Part shown: piece by piece, positions 48,304 to 57,999 of the stretch | Numbering within the stretch: position 1 is the first letter of the stretch | Layout: each line of letters starts with the position of its first letter | NCBI RefSeq assembly: GCF_049800955.1 | Contig: NZ_JBNAGA010000004.1 | Location: forward strand, 33,883 to 97,882 | DNA: 64,000 nt | Origin: JAKVBH01 sp049800955 | GTDB lineage: Bacteria > Pseudomonadota > Alphaproteobacteria > Rhodobacterales > Rhodobacteraceae | Reading direction: 5' to 3' | The notes under the pieces: generated by a model | The model's database searches: none | What the model saw: the letters and a program-made list of their open reading frames with translations, nothing else | Told to the model about the DNA's origin: nothing | Translations under genes and position numbers: made by a program

Positions 48304-49097
48304 TTGGAGGCTCGTGCTTTGGCAAAGTCCGGACGGCGCTTTTCGAGGAATGCGGCGATGCCTTCGGCGGCTTCGGCGGCAGCAATGGCATCAGCCATCG
48401 AATCGCGTTCAGCATTCATCTGATCCAACCGGGATGACGTATGTGCGCTGTTGACTAGCGCTTTGATGCGGCCTTGCGCGTGCGTTGGTCCAGCGCCCAA
48501 CCGGCCGGCCAGCGCAAGTGCCGCCGGCAGCACGTTGCTCGCCGGTTCGATCTGCGAGATTGCGCCGAGACCGAAAAGGCGTTCCGCCGTCATCGGCTCC
48601 CCGAGCAGCGCCATGCGCATCAACAGCTCGCGCGGCAGATGGGCGGCCAATGTGCTGGTCAGGCCACCGTCGGGGACAAGTCCCGCCTTGACATAGGCGA
48701 CGGTGAAAGTCGCATCCCGGTCGGCCACGATCATGTCACAGGCAAAGGCAAGCGAGACCCCGGCACCAGCCGCGCCTCCTTCGACGGCGGCGATCACCGG
48801 TTTCGGGCAGTTCATCACCGCGCGGATCACGTCATGCAGTTCTTCAATGCGGGCGACACGCTGATCTCGGGGCATGTCCCGGCGGGTCGCCAGCTGACCA
48901 AGATCGCCACCGGCGCAGAAATAGCCGCCTTCGCTGCGCAGGATGACCGAGGTGATGCGAGGCTCTCTCGTCGCAAGGTCCATTGAATCGACCAATACGC
49001 GATATAGTTCCGGCGACAAGGCGTTGCGCTTTCTAGTGTTCGAATTGACGACGATCAGGCGGTCGCCATGATCTTCGCAACGGGCAAGCTGTTGCAT
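48300..49097 (-). CDS. Enoyl-CoA hydratase/isomerase
   Basis: The 265 residues start at the ATG overlapping the thioesterase stop. The crotonase fold shows NALSPELYRVL, SEGGYFCAGGDL (oxyanion hole), and PKPVIAAVEGGAAGAGVSLAFACDMIVA. The usual second catalytic Glu region reads AYVKAGLVPDGGLT, where classical hydratases have PE.G..PG.G; the substitution of Asp suggests an isomerase or altered substrate. The C-terminus (RRPDFAKARA) is typical. Confidence 0.9.
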   Translation of the reverse strand: MQQLARCEDHGDRLIVVNSNTRKRNALSPELYRVLVDSMDLATREPRITSVILRSEGGYFCAGGDLGQLATRRDMPRDQRVARIEELHDVIRAVMNCPKPVIAAVEGGAAGAGVSLAFACDMIVADRDATFTVAYVKAGLVPDGGLTSTLAAHLPRELLMRMALLGEPMTAERLFGLGAISQIEPASNVLPAALALAGRLGAGPTHAQGRIKALVNSAHTSSRLDQMNAERDSMADAIAAAEAAEGIAAFLEKRRPDFAKARASK

Positions 49098-49537
49098 CAC
49101 TGACCACCCCTCTTCGGTACGGTCAACTGGTCCGGCGGCACGCGTTTGAACACACCCGTTGCCGTGGCGATGAGCCAATCCGATCCGTCGCGCAATTCCC
49201 CTTTGGCGAACACCAGTGCGCGGCCACCGCCGACAATCTGACCGGTTGCGATCAATTCCGATTGGCCGGTTGCCGGGGCGATGAACTGGGTCGAAAGCGA
49301 GATGGTGAGGAATGGTGCGCGGCCGCATGGGTCGACCGACAGGCTGGCGGTCGCTCCCATCGCGCTGTCCAGCATTGTCGCGGCGATGCCGCCGTGCAGG
49401 ACACCGTGTCGGTTGAGATGCAGATCCGTCATCGACAAGGTACAACGTGCGCGCATGTCCGGTTGCCCCACGTCAAGGACATAACCCATCAGGCGCTGCG
49501 CGCCGGTTTCGTTTTCGATCAGATCGCCGGGCACCAT
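49097..49537 (-). CDS. PaaI-type hot-dog thioesterase
   Basis: The 146 residues have the PaaI signature HLNRHGVLHGGIAATMLDSAMGATAS, with the active-site Asp and HGG loop, then ISLSTQFIAPATGQSELIATG and GRALVFAKGEL. It hydrolyses acyl-CoAs, often rescuing CoA from dead-end intermediates. It lies 3 bp after the acyl-CoA dehydrogenase stop and overlaps the hydratase gene. Confidence 0.92.
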   Translation of the reverse strand: MVPGDLIENETGAQRLMGYVLDVGQPDMRARCTLSMTDLHLNRHGVLHGGIAATMLDSAMGATASLSVDPCGRAPFLTISLSTQFIAPATGQSELIATGQIVGGGRALVFAKGELRDGSDWLIATATGVFKRVPPDQLTVPKRGGQ

Positions 49538-49540
49538 AGT

Positions 49541-50674
49541 TCAAGCCACTGCCAGCGCGATAAAGCGTTCAAGATGATGGATCGCGTCACCAAAGCGGTG
49601 ATCGACCATGATCAGCCGTTTTGCGAGATGCCCCAACTCGTACTCGTCGGTCATGCCGATGCCGCCGTGCATCTGAATGCTCTCTTCGGCAACGAGTTTC
49701 GCGACATTGCCGATCAGGTTCTTGGTTGCGCTGACATGCTTATCGCGAATGTCCGTTGGTTCGTCGACGTGCCCTGCCAGGTTGATGACAGCGGACCGCG
49801 CCTGTTCGATTTCGATCAGAACGTCGGCCATCCGGTGCTGCAGCGCCTGGAACTTGCCGATGGGTTTGCCGAATTGCTTGCGGGTCTTCAGGTAATCTGT
49901 CGTCAGCTCCCGGATGCTCTCCATCAGGCCAAGTGCCTCGGCGCTGATGGCAAGCGTGGCGCGGGCGTGAATGCGGGTGATTTCGTCATACGCCGCACCT
50001 TCGGGGCCGATCAGGGCGTCGGCGCCAAGCTTGACGTCTTCCAGCAGGACCTCGGCTGCGCGCCCGCCGGAGACAAGCGGGTAGCTGCGCAACGACATGG
50101 CAGGGGCGTCGGCCGGAACAAGGAACAGGCTGATGCCGGATTTGGCCGCTGCATCGCCGCTGGACCGGGCGCTGACCAGGATGTGGTCCGCCGCCGGGGC
50201 ATTGACCACGACGGACTTACGCCCGTTCAGCACATGGCTGTCACCGTCACGGGTCGCATTGGTTTCGACACGCGACATGTCATAGCGGCTGGACGGCTCG
50301 CTGTGGGCAAAGGCTAGCTGGGTCGTGCCTGCGATGGTGTCTGCGATCATCTGCTTCTGATCGTCGTTACCAAGCGCGGCGATCAGCCCACCGCCAAGGA
50401 TGGCAGTGTCCAGCAGGGGATCGACCGCGCCGACGCGGCCCAGTTCCTCGAACACCAGCGCGATATCGAACCCGGCCCCGGCGAAACCGCCGTCGTCTTC
50501 GGAAAACAGCGCGCCGATGACACCCATTTCCGCAAGCCCGTTCCAGACATCGGCAGAAAATCCGCTTTCGGCCTCTGTAAGTTCGGCCCTCAAGGCAGGG
50601 GTGTAGGTGTCCCGCAGGAAACGGCGCAGGCCGTCCTGCAACATCTGGCGTTCTTCTGTCAGTTCAAAATTCAT
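49541..50674 (-). CDS. Acyl-CoA dehydrogenase, small-subunit (PimD-like)
   Basis: The 377 residues start MNFELTEERQMLQDGLRRFLRDTY. The ACAD fold is complete with FAHSEPSSRYDMS, TRKQFGKPIGKFQALQHRMAD and ESIQMHGGIGMTDEYELGHLAKRL. This divergent type pairs with a second ACAD gene directly upstream, as in pimeloyl-CoA dehydrogenase PimC/PimD. The pair suggests a heteromeric enzyme for a charged or bulky acyl-CoA. The substrate is inferred from context. Confidence 0.88.
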   Translation of the reverse strand: MNFELTEERQMLQDGLRRFLRDTYTPALRAELTEAESGFSADVWNGLAEMGVIGALFSEDDGGFAGAGFDIALVFEELGRVGAVDPLLDTAILGGGLIAALGNDDQKQMIADTIAGTTQLAFAHSEPSSRYDMSRVETNATRDGDSHVLNGRKSVVVNAPAADHILVSARSSGDAAAKSGISLFLVPADAPAMSLRSYPLVSGGRAAEVLLEDVKLGADALIGPEGAAYDEITRIHARATLAISAEALGLMESIRELTTDYLKTRKQFGKPIGKFQALQHRMADVLIEIEQARSAVINLAGHVDEPTDIRDKHVSATKNLIGNVAKLVAEESIQMHGGIGMTDEYELGHLAKRLIMVDHRFGDAIHHLERFIALAVA

Positions 50675-50684
50675 GTTCTGTCCC

Positions 50685-51881
50685 TTACAGTTCCAGAATG
50701 GCCTTGCTGATGATTGTGCGCTGGACCTCATTCGATCCGCCATAAATCGACAGCTTGCGGTTGTTCAGATATTGCGCGGTGGCTGAAGCGGCGTAATCGG
50801 GGCCGACGGGTTGCTGGTTGCTGCCGTCCTCCAGCGCTTCGGAGGCGAAGGGCATCGCGTAGGGGCCAACGGCGGAACGGGTCAGCGCGTTGATTTCCTG
50901 ACGGATGATCGTGCCCTTGATTTTCAGCATCGAACTTTCGGCGCCAGGCGCCTGCCCTGCCGCGGCCTTCGAGACAACGCGCAGGTTGGTAGTGGACATC
51001 GCCATCAGGTCGATTTCGAGCCGCGCGATACGCGCCGCGAAATGGGGGTTCTCGATCAGCGGGCGACCGCTGGCCTGTTCGGCTCGGGCAATGCGCTTCA
51101 GGTTCTCAAGTCCAGCGTTGGCAAAGCCGACACCCGCAATATTGGTGCGCTCGTGGGTCAGCAGGTACTTGGCATAGGTCCACCCCTTGTTTTCCTCACC
51201 CACCAGGTTTTCGACGGGAACCTTCACATCGTCGAAAAAGACCTCGTTCACTTCAGGTTCGCCGTCGATCAGGATGATCGGGCGAACCTTGATGCCGGGG
51301 CTGTCCATGTCGATCAGAAGGAAGGAAATGCCTTCCTGCGGCTTGCCCTCTTTCGAGGTGCGCACAAGGCAGAAAATCATGTTGGCGTGCTGGCCCAGCG
51401 TCGTCCAGGTCTTCTGACCGTTGACGATATAGTGGTCGTCATTGCGTTCCGCCGTTGTGCGGACAGACGCCAGATCTGAACCCGCGCCGGGTTCGGAATA
51501 TCCCTGGCACCACCAGTCGTCGCCATTGAGGATGCGCGGCAGGTAGTGTTCCTGCTGCTCCTTCGAGCCGAATTGCTGCAACACCGGGCCGAGCATCGCG
51601 AGACCGAAGGGCAAGATGCGCGGCGCGGAGGCCTTGGTCATCTCGTCCTCGAAGATATGCCGCTCGACCGCGTTCCAGCCTGCGCCGCCGAATTTCTTAG
51701 GCCAGTTCCCTGCAAGCCAACCCTTTTCATTGAGGATCGCGTGCCATTTCTCGTGATCCGCCTTGGTAAGGGTCTGACCGCGCTTCACCTTGTCGGACAG
51801 TCGGGAGGGAAGTTTTTCGGCCAGAAAGCTGCGCACCTCGTCGCGAAACGCCTTCTGTTCATCCGTGTAGTTCAGATCCAT
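50685..51881 (-). CDS. Acyl-CoA dehydrogenase, large-subunit (PimC-like)
   Basis: The 398 residues include the FAD/substrate loop CQGYSEPGAGSDLASVRTTAER, WTTLGQHANMIFCLVRT, and the C-terminal LNNRKLSIYGGSNEVQRTIISKAIL. LSIYGGSNEVQR and the GNWPKKFGGAGW N-terminal block are typical of the PimC-like group found in dicarboxylate, steroid and cyclic-acid breakdown. It lies 10 bp upstream of the small-subunit-type gene and 13 bp after the thiolase. Electrons would go to the ETF encoded downstream. Confidence 0.9.
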   Translation of the reverse strand: MDLNYTDEQKAFRDEVRSFLAEKLPSRLSDKVKRGQTLTKADHEKWHAILNEKGWLAGNWPKKFGGAGWNAVERHIFEDEMTKASAPRILPFGLAMLGPVLQQFGSKEQQEHYLPRILNGDDWWCQGYSEPGAGSDLASVRTTAERNDDHYIVNGQKTWTTLGQHANMIFCLVRTSKEGKPQEGISFLLIDMDSPGIKVRPIILIDGEPEVNEVFFDDVKVPVENLVGEENKGWTYAKYLLTHERTNIAGVGFANAGLENLKRIARAEQASGRPLIENPHFAARIARLEIDLMAMSTTNLRVVSKAAAGQAPGAESSMLKIKGTIIRQEINALTRSAVGPYAMPFASEALEDGSNQQPVGPDYAASATAQYLNNRKLSIYGGSNEVQRTIISKAILEL

Positions 51882-51894
51882 TGCGCGTTCCTAT

Positions 51895-53070
51895 TCAGTA
51901 GATTTCAAACAGACCGGCGGCACCCTGGCCGCCACCGATGCACATCGTCGCGACGCCCAGTTTCGCGCCACGGCGACCGCCCTCGGCCATCAGATGCCCG
52001 GTCATCCGCGCGCCGGTCATGCCGAACGGGTGCCCAACCGCGATGGAGCCGCCATCGACGTTGCAGATGTCATTGTCGATGCCGAGCGTATCCCGACAGT
52101 AGATCGCCTGGCTCGCAAAGGCTTCGTTCAGTTCCCAGAGGTCGATATCATCGACTTTCAGCCCCTGCCGTTCCAGCAAACGGGGGACGGCGAAGACCGG
52201 GCCGATGCCCATCTCGTCCGGCTCGCATCCGGCAACGGCGAGGCCGCGGAAGGCACCAAGCGGGGTTATGCCAAGTCGCTCCGCCTCTTTCTCGTCCATC
52301 ATCACCAGCGCCGCCGCGCCATCGCTGAGCTGCGATGCGTTCCCGGCGGTGATGAATTGATCAGGGCCGCGCACCGGGTCAAGTTTTTGCAACCCCTCCA
52401 ACGTGGTCGAAGGGCGGTTGCATTCGTCCTGTGAGATGGTGATTTCGACCTCCGAAACCTCGCCGGTTTCCTTGTCTTTCTTCGCCATGGTGACAGTGAT
52501 CGGGGTAAGCTCCTGATCAAACCGTCCGGCGTCCTGCGCCGCCGCCGTGCGTTGTTGGCTTTGCAAGCCGAGTTCGTCCTGCGCCTCGCGACTGACATTG
52601 TAGCGTTTGGCGACGATATCGGCGGTTTCGATCATCGGCAGGTAGAGGTCGGGCTTGTGGCTTTCGATCCACGTTTCGCGTGAATGACGCACCGGGGGTT
52701 GCACCATCGAAATGCTTTCAACGCCACCGACCAGCACCGCCTTTGCGCCTTCGCTGTCGATCATGTGGGCGCCCATAGCGACCGCCTGCAGCCCGCTGGC
52801 GCAGAACCGGTTGACGGTGGTGCCCGCGATGCTGACCGGCAGGCCCGCGCGGATCACGATCTGGCGTGCGATATTGCCGCCGGTGACGTATTCCGGATAG
52901 CCGCAGCCCCAGATGCTGTCTTCGATCAGGGCCGGGTCGATCCCGGCGCGCTTGACGGCCTCTGCCGCGGCGTGTCCACCCATTGTCGCGCCATGGGTGA
53001 TATTGAACGCGCCACGCCCGGCCTTTCCGATCGGTGTGCGGGCGATGGATACGATAACGGCTTTGGACAT
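51895..53070 (-). CDS. Acetyl-CoA C-acyltransferase (thiolase)
   Basis: The 391 residues show the nucleophilic Cys in NRFCASGLQAVAMGAHMI, NVDGGSIAVGHPFGMTGAR with the catalytic His, and CIGGGQGAAGLFEIY with the second Cys. It is a degradative thiolase that cleaves 3-ketoacyl-CoA into acetyl-CoA and a shortened acyl-CoA. It lies 4 bp after the multifunctional gene, the normal fadA/pimB arrangement. Confidence 0.95.
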   Translation of the reverse strand: MSKAVIVSIARTPIGKAGRGAFNITHGATMGGHAAAEAVKRAGIDPALIEDSIWGCGYPEYVTGGNIARQIVIRAGLPVSIAGTTVNRFCASGLQAVAMGAHMIDSEGAKAVLVGGVESISMVQPPVRHSRETWIESHKPDLYLPMIETADIVAKRYNVSREAQDELGLQSQQRTAAAQDAGRFDQELTPITVTMAKKDKETGEVSEVEITISQDECNRPSTTLEGLQKLDPVRGPDQFITAGNASQLSDGAAALVMMDEKEAERLGITPLGAFRGLAVAGCEPDEMGIGPVFAVPRLLERQGLKVDDIDLWELNEAFASQAIYCRDTLGIDNDICNVDGGSIAVGHPFGMTGARMTGHLMAEGGRRGAKLGVATMCIGGGQGAAGLFEIY

Positions 53071-53074
53071 AGGT

Positions 53075-55177
53075 TTATTCCTTTCCGGCCTTGTTCAGGT
53101 TGTCAAAGTTGCGGCCTTCGGCCACCAGCTTTTCCAGCAGCGGCGCGGGGGTCCAGAAATGATCGTCGGTTTCGGCGAATGTGCGGATGTCGGCGAGAAT
53201 GCTGTCGAGGCCACGCATATCGGCATATTTCATCGGCCCGCCGCGCCAGCGCGGAAAGCCGTAGCCATAGAGAAACACGACATCCACATCGAGCGGGCGC
53301 TGCGCGATGCCGGCTTCCACCACGCGCGCGCCTTCGTTGACCATCGCGGCCATGTAGCGGCGCACGATCTCGTCATCGGTGAAGGTGCGGGTGCTGGTGC
53401 CGGCCTCCTTGCGGGCCTGCGCGATGATTTGCTCGACCTCGGGGTCGGGTTGCCCTTTGCGATCGCCCTTTTCGTAGATGTAATAGCCGTGACCGGTTTT
53501 CTGCCCCAGCCAGCCTTTGTGGTAAAGCGCATCGGCGAAGGCCGGGTAGCGGTCACGCGGGTGGGCGTCCGCCGCCTTGCGCTGGCGGGTGGCGTAGCCA
53601 ATATCGAGCCCGGCAAGATCCGAGACCTGATAGGGACCCATGGCAAAGCCGAAATCGGTCAGCGCCTTGTCGATCTGATAGGGGCTTGCCCCGTCCAGCA
53701 CCAAATGATCGGCCGCCGTGCGGTAGTGCGACAAGATGCGGTTGCCGATGAAACCATCGCAGACACCGGCACGCACGCCGGTCTTGCGGAGTTTCTTCGC
53801 CAGCGCAAAGGCGGTGGACACCACGTCCGGCGCGGTCTTGCCGGCGACAACCACCTCCAGCAGCTTCATGATATGCGCGGGAGAGAAGAAGTGCAGGCCG
53901 ATCACATCCTCGGGCCGCGAAGTCGAGGCGGCGATTTCGTCTACGTCGAGGTATGAGGTATTGGTCGCCAGGATCGCACCGCGCGGTAGGATTTCGTCGA
54001 GCTTGGCGAACACTTCCTTTTTCACATCCATGCTTTCAAACACGGCTTCGATGGCCAGATCGACGTCGGACAAGGCGTCGTAGTCGGTGACGGTCGTGAG
54101 GGCGTCATTGAGGATCGCGTCACGCCGTTCGGCATTCAGCTTGCCGCGTTTCACGGCGGCGTCGAGGTTGCTTGCAATGGTCGTGCGGGCTTTGTCGGCG
54201 GCCTCAGAGTCCCGCTCCACCAACGTCACCGCCAGGCCGTTCAGCACCGCCGAAGTGGCAATACCGGCCCCCATCGTGCCGCCGCCGATGACGCCGATAC
54301 GCGTGAAGTCACGGGGCGCGATACCGGCGATTTCCGGCAGTTTCGCCACGGCGCGTTCGGCAAAGAAGGCGTGGATGAGCCCGGCGCGCTGGGGAGTGTC
54401 CATCAGATGCAGGAACAAGCGGCGTTCCTCCTTCAACCCTTCGGCAAAGGACTTCTGGACCGATGCTTCCACCGCATCGACTGCAACCAGCGGGGCCACT
54501 TCGCCACGCGACGATTTCTGCAGCTTCGCGCGCCATTGCTGAATGACGCCCTCACTGTCCGTGGCGCGGGGCAAACCGCTGATTGGTCGTGCCGGGGCAT
54601 TGTCGGACAGCAGCGATTGCGCATAGTCGATTGCGGCTTCGCGAATATCAACGCCTTCGCAGATTTGATCGATCAACCCGGACTGGAGTGCTTCAGCTTC
54701 GGTCACAGGGGTGCCGCTGGTGATCATTTTCAGCGCTGTGTCAGCACCAACGAGGCGCGGCATACGCTGTGTCCCGCCCGCGCCGGGCATGATGCCCAGC
54801 TTGACCTCGGGCAGACCCAGCCGCGTGCCGGGAGCCGCGATGCGGTAATGCGCCCCAAGGGCAACTTCAAGCCCGCCGCCCAATGCCATGCCGTGAATGG
54901 CAGCGACGACAGGTTTTGCAGATTGTTCTATCTGGAGGATCACGTCGGGCAGGCTGGGGCTTTGTGGTGGCTTGCCGAATTCGGAAATGTCAGCGCCGCC
55001 AATGAGCATCCGACCAGCCCCAATGATGACGGCAATATCGGCCGACTCGTCGGTCTGAAAGCGGCCGAAAGCGTCTGACAGACCGCTGCGGATGACCCGG
55101 GACAGCGCGTTGACCGGGGGATTGTCGACGGTCACCACCGCCACCCGGCCAACAGTTTCGTAGGATACCGACGCCAT
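53075..55177 (-). CDS. Fused enoyl-CoA hydratase / 3-hydroxyacyl-CoA dehydrogenase (FadJ/PimF-like)
   Basis: The 700 residues have an N-terminal crotonase domain (1-190) with GAGRMLIGGADISEF, IHGMALGGGLEVALGAHYRIA and GTQRMPRLVGA. A Rossmann domain follows from about 295 (IGVIGGGTMGAGIATSAVLNG), then 3HCDH C-terminal domains with LHFFSPAHIMKLLEVV, GVRAGVCDGFIGNRI and LYGYGFPRWRGGPM. It does the hydration and oxidation steps of beta-oxidation. The ATG at 55177 is preferred (AAGGTG 5 nt before). The upstream gap carries a motif shared with the dctP promoter. Confidence 0.95.
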   Translation of the reverse strand: MASVSYETVGRVAVVTVDNPPVNALSRVIRSGLSDAFGRFQTDESADIAVIIGAGRMLIGGADISEFGKPPQSPSLPDVILQIEQSAKPVVAAIHGMALGGGLEVALGAHYRIAAPGTRLGLPEVKLGIMPGAGGTQRMPRLVGADTALKMITSGTPVTEAEALQSGLIDQICEGVDIREAAIDYAQSLLSDNAPARPISGLPRATDSEGVIQQWRAKLQKSSRGEVAPLVAVDAVEASVQKSFAEGLKEERRLFLHLMDTPQRAGLIHAFFAERAVAKLPEIAGIAPRDFTRIGVIGGGTMGAGIATSAVLNGLAVTLVERDSEAADKARTTIASNLDAAVKRGKLNAERRDAILNDALTTVTDYDALSDVDLAIEAVFESMDVKKEVFAKLDEILPRGAILATNTSYLDVDEIAASTSRPEDVIGLHFFSPAHIMKLLEVVVAGKTAPDVVSTAFALAKKLRKTGVRAGVCDGFIGNRILSHYRTAADHLVLDGASPYQIDKALTDFGFAMGPYQVSDLAGLDIGYATRQRKAADAHPRDRYPAFADALYHKGWLGQKTGHGYYIYEKGDRKGQPDPEVEQIIAQARKEAGTSTRTFTDDEIVRRYMAAMVNEGARVVEAGIAQRPLDVDVVFLYGYGFPRWRGGPMKYADMRGLDSILADIRTFAETDDHFWTPAPLLEKLVAEGRNFDNLNKAGKE

Positions 55178-55245
55178 CATTTCACCTTTCGTTGATTCAC
55201 TGGATTGATAAGGGATCACACTATAAATTTCAATATGCAGTAGTG

Positions 55246-55261
55246 AATTCTACTATGCGGT
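55246..55261. repeat. Operator-like repeat upstream of the beta-oxidation genes
   Basis: AATTCTACTATGCGGT, identical to 59108-59123 upstream of dctP. Here it is preceded by ATGCAGTAGTG, so that AGTAG...CTACT forms an inverted repeat. It lies 69 bp before the FadJ-like start and just after the IclR gene; likely an IclR-family regulator site. Confidence 0.6.
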
Positions 55262-55272
55262 ATTTTCCTAAC

Positions 55273-56097
55273 TTACAGGTCACGATATGCTTGGGACACG
55301 CCGAGACCCATCATCCGCTCAAGTTCCTGGACTGTTTCGCGCAGTTTCGGCCCGACATCCGTGCGCATGCGGGGCACCGAGAGGACCTCAGGCAAAGCGC
55401 CACAGGTGAAAATCACAGGCTCGCTCAAGTCGCGAGAGTAGAACGGAGTGGCAACCGCGTGAATATTGGCTGCAAAATACTCGCCAGGGTCGGTGACGAC
55501 GAAGCCTGTTGTCACTAGCTGATTGTGCGCAACGCGCCGAATCTCTTCCGCACGATCCCGGGTCACCCCGCGATCACCGTCTGCCGCTGTCAAAATCTCA
55601 TCAAACCCTTCTTCGGAGGTTGAGGCGAGCAGCGCATGGCCGGACGAGGTGCCGTTGAACGGCAAACGATGCCCGACCTCCAGCCAGAGGGAGGCAACCC
55701 CACGAGGGCGCCATGTCTTGACGATCAGCAGCTTGCCCCCGTCGCGGACCAACAACAGGGCAAGTGTGCCCGTTTCATCCGCCAGCCGCTGCATCAGCGG
55801 TGATGAAAGATCGACAAAAGAGATCGATGCGCTGGCCATATTGCCAAGCGCCAACAGCGCAGGGCCGGGGCGATATCGGTCATGGCGCCGCGCATGGGTG
55901 AGATAGCCGAGCTTCTGCAAGGTGAAAGTCAGGCGGGAAACGGTGGATTTCGGTATGCCTGTACGCTCCGAGATTTCCGCATTGCCCAAGCCGTCATCGG
56001 ATGGCCTGAACGCCCGCAGCACGCTTAAGCCCCGCGCAAGAGTGGTTGCGAACCTTCTGTCTGTCTCAATCTCGTTGGGCGTGACGTTCCTCAACAT
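55273..56097 (-). CDS. IclR-family transcriptional regulator
   Basis: The 274 residues have an N-terminal winged HTH (about 25-85: RGLSVLRAFRPSDDGLGNAEISERTGIPKSTVSRLTFTLQKLGYL) and a C-terminal effector domain (GHRLPFNGTSSGHALLA, RDLSEPVIFTCGALPE). IclR proteins sense the pathway acid or CoA ester and control catabolic operons. The ATG at 56097 has AAGGGG 7 nt upstream. It sits between the TRAP genes and the beta-oxidation genes. Repeats upstream of dctP and fadJ are its probable targets. Confidence 0.92.
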   Translation of the reverse strand: MLRNVTPNEIETDRRFATTLARGLSVLRAFRPSDDGLGNAEISERTGIPKSTVSRLTFTLQKLGYLTHARRHDRYRPGPALLALGNMASASISFVDLSSPLMQRLADETGTLALLLVRDGGKLLIVKTWRPRGVASLWLEVGHRLPFNGTSSGHALLASTSEEGFDEILTAADGDRGVTRDRAEEIRRVAHNQLVTTGFVVTDPGEYFAANIHAVATPFYSRDLSEPVIFTCGALPEVLSVPRMRTDVGPKLRETVQELERMMGLGVSQAYRDL

Positions 56098-56111
56098 TTT
56101 GGGGCCCCTTA

Positions 56112-57449
56112 TCACATCGAATTCGGGATCAGCAGCGAAATGACCGGGAAGGCCATGATCAGGATCAGAACAATCACGTCAACCGTCAAAAACCGCAGGA
56201 TACCCGAGAAGATCTTGTCGATCGAAACTTCTTTGCCCACCACGTTGGCAATGACAAATACGTTCAGCCCAACCGGTGGTGTGATCAGCCCGATCTCAAG
56301 CAGTTTGATGACAACCACCCCGAACCAGATCAAATCGAACCCGTAGGTTTCCACCAGCGGGATCATCAGCGGCAGGGTCAGCACCATGATGCCGATCGGA
56401 TCAAGAAACATTCCAAGCACCAGATAGATCACCGCGATGGCCGCCAGCAGCAAGACGGCAGAAAGCTGTGCCTCAGTCACGGCACTGACGATGGCGGGCG
56501 CGACCCCGGTCAGGGCGACAAAGGCCACAAAGATCTTGGCAGCGGCGGCGATCAGGAAAATACTGGCCGTCTGGACGCAGGTCTCGCGCAAGGAGTCAAT
56601 CAGCCCGCGCAGATCAAGCTTGCCCTGCGCAAAGCCAATGGCGACAGCGGCCGACACACAGATCGCAGCTGCTTCGGTTGCCGTGAAGAAACCACCATAG
56701 ATGCCGCCGACAATAATCACGAACAGGCTGATGGCTGGCCAGGATTCGAACGCAGCCCGGCCGCGATCCCGCATCGAGATCTGGCCTTCGAACCTGGGCG
56801 CGGCTTCGGGTGTCCGGCGAACCCATACAAAGATGACCAGAACGAAACCAAGCAGTGAGATGATCCCGGGCAGGATGCCCGCAAGGAACAGCGCGCTGAT
56901 CGAGGTTTCGGTGAAGATACCGTAGATGATGAATAGGACGGAGGGCGGAATGAGGGACCCAAGTGTCCCGCCCGCCGCGACGCTGGCGGTCGCAAGCCGC
57001 TTGTCGTAGCCCATGCGCAGCATCTCCGGCGAGCAGATGCGGCCCATGGTCGATGCACAAGCGATGGAGGATCCGGTGATGGCAGAGAACCCGCCGCAGC
57101 CCACAACCGAGGCCATCGCGACACCGCCCGGCACGCTCGCCAGCCAGACCCGGGCGGCATGATATATTTTCGTCGTAATCTCAGCCCGATAGGCGATGTG
57201 ACCAAGTGCGATGAACAACGGGATCATCGACAGATCGTAAGAATGGATCAGGTCGAAAGAGTTGGAGAACACCAGCGAGGTCGTAGGCTTTAGCGCCCGC
57301 TCCGGTGCAAAGGCTCCGGTGCGAAACGCAAAGACCACAAAGGTTCCCACCGTGGCGACACCGGCAAGCGCAAATGCAATGGGCACCCGTACCGCAAGCA
57401 AACCGATGACTGATGCGAAGGCGACGATGCCAATTAAGGTGCCGTCCAT
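56112..57449 (-). CDS. dctM: TRAP transporter large membrane subunit
   Basis: The 445 residues have about 12 TM helices and the DctM signatures RVWLASVPGGVAMASVVGCGGFSAITGSSIACASTMG, SVAAGGTLGSLIPPSVLFIIYG and LITPPVGLNVFVIANV. It moves substrate with Na+ in complex with DctQ after hand-over from DctP. The start overlaps the dctQ stop (TGATG). Confidence 0.96.
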   Translation of the reverse strand: MDGTLIGIVAFASVIGLLAVRVPIAFALAGVATVGTFVVFAFRTGAFAPERALKPTTSLVFSNSFDLIHSYDLSMIPLFIALGHIAYRAEITTKIYHAARVWLASVPGGVAMASVVGCGGFSAITGSSIACASTMGRICSPEMLRMGYDKRLATASVAAGGTLGSLIPPSVLFIIYGIFTETSISALFLAGILPGIISLLGFVLVIFVWVRRTPEAAPRFEGQISMRDRGRAAFESWPAISLFVIIVGGIYGGFFTATEAAAICVSAAVAIGFAQGKLDLRGLIDSLRETCVQTASIFLIAAAAKIFVAFVALTGVAPAIVSAVTEAQLSAVLLLAAIAVIYLVLGMFLDPIGIMVLTLPLMIPLVETYGFDLIWFGVVVIKLLEIGLITPPVGLNVFVIANVVGKEVSIDKIFSGILRFLTVDVIVLILIMAFPVISLLIPNSM

Positions 57450-57964
57450 CAGACGCTCTCCTCATGTTCATGTGTCGGTTTGATCACACTGCCGCCGCTG
57501 CGGATCGTGCGGATGTCGCCGATCACCATCAGCAGCAGCCGAAGCCAGCAAAATGAAATTCCGATCAGAAAAATCACCCGGCCTGGCCATTTTGGCAGGT
57601 TTAGCTGACCGAAGAAAAAAGCACCGCTCTCAATGGTGTGGACGGTCTCTCGCCAGCCAGCAAAGATCAGGGGTGACAGGGCGAAAAGCCCGAATATGCT
57701 CCCACCGACGATCAGCCAGTCTTGCACACGGGTTGGCATTTTGTTGCTGAGAAACTCGACTACAATATGTGCCCGCTCCAACGTCGCCACGGCCAGGGGA
57801 AGGACGATGGCGGCGACCATCAACTCGCGAACGATCACGATTGTGTCGGGGATACCGGAATTGACGGTGATCCGCAGAAGCACGCTTGCCGTGATCAACA
57901 CACCAAGGCCGATTACGGCAAATACAGCCAAGTCGAGCAGCAGCCTTTCGATGCGACGCAACAT
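57449..57964 (-). CDS. dctQ: TRAP transporter small membrane subunit
   Basis: The 171 residues have four TM helices (LAVFAVIGLGVLITASVLLRI, LMVAAIVLPLAVATLERAHIVVEF and others). RELMVAAIVLPLAVATLERAHIVVE is the typical DctQ block. It pairs with DctM. A 78-bp gap with a strong hairpin separates it from dctP. Confidence 0.92.
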   Translation of the reverse strand: MLRRIERLLLDLAVFAVIGLGVLITASVLLRITVNSGIPDTIVIVRELMVAAIVLPLAVATLERAHIVVEFLSNKMPTRVQDWLIVGGSIFGLFALSPLIFAGWRETVHTIESGAFFFGQLNLPKWPGRVIFLIGISFCWLRLLLMVIGDIRTIRSGGSVIKPTHEHEESV

Positions 57965-57999
57965 CGGTCAACTCCGTTGAGATTGGGGACATTGAAGTA

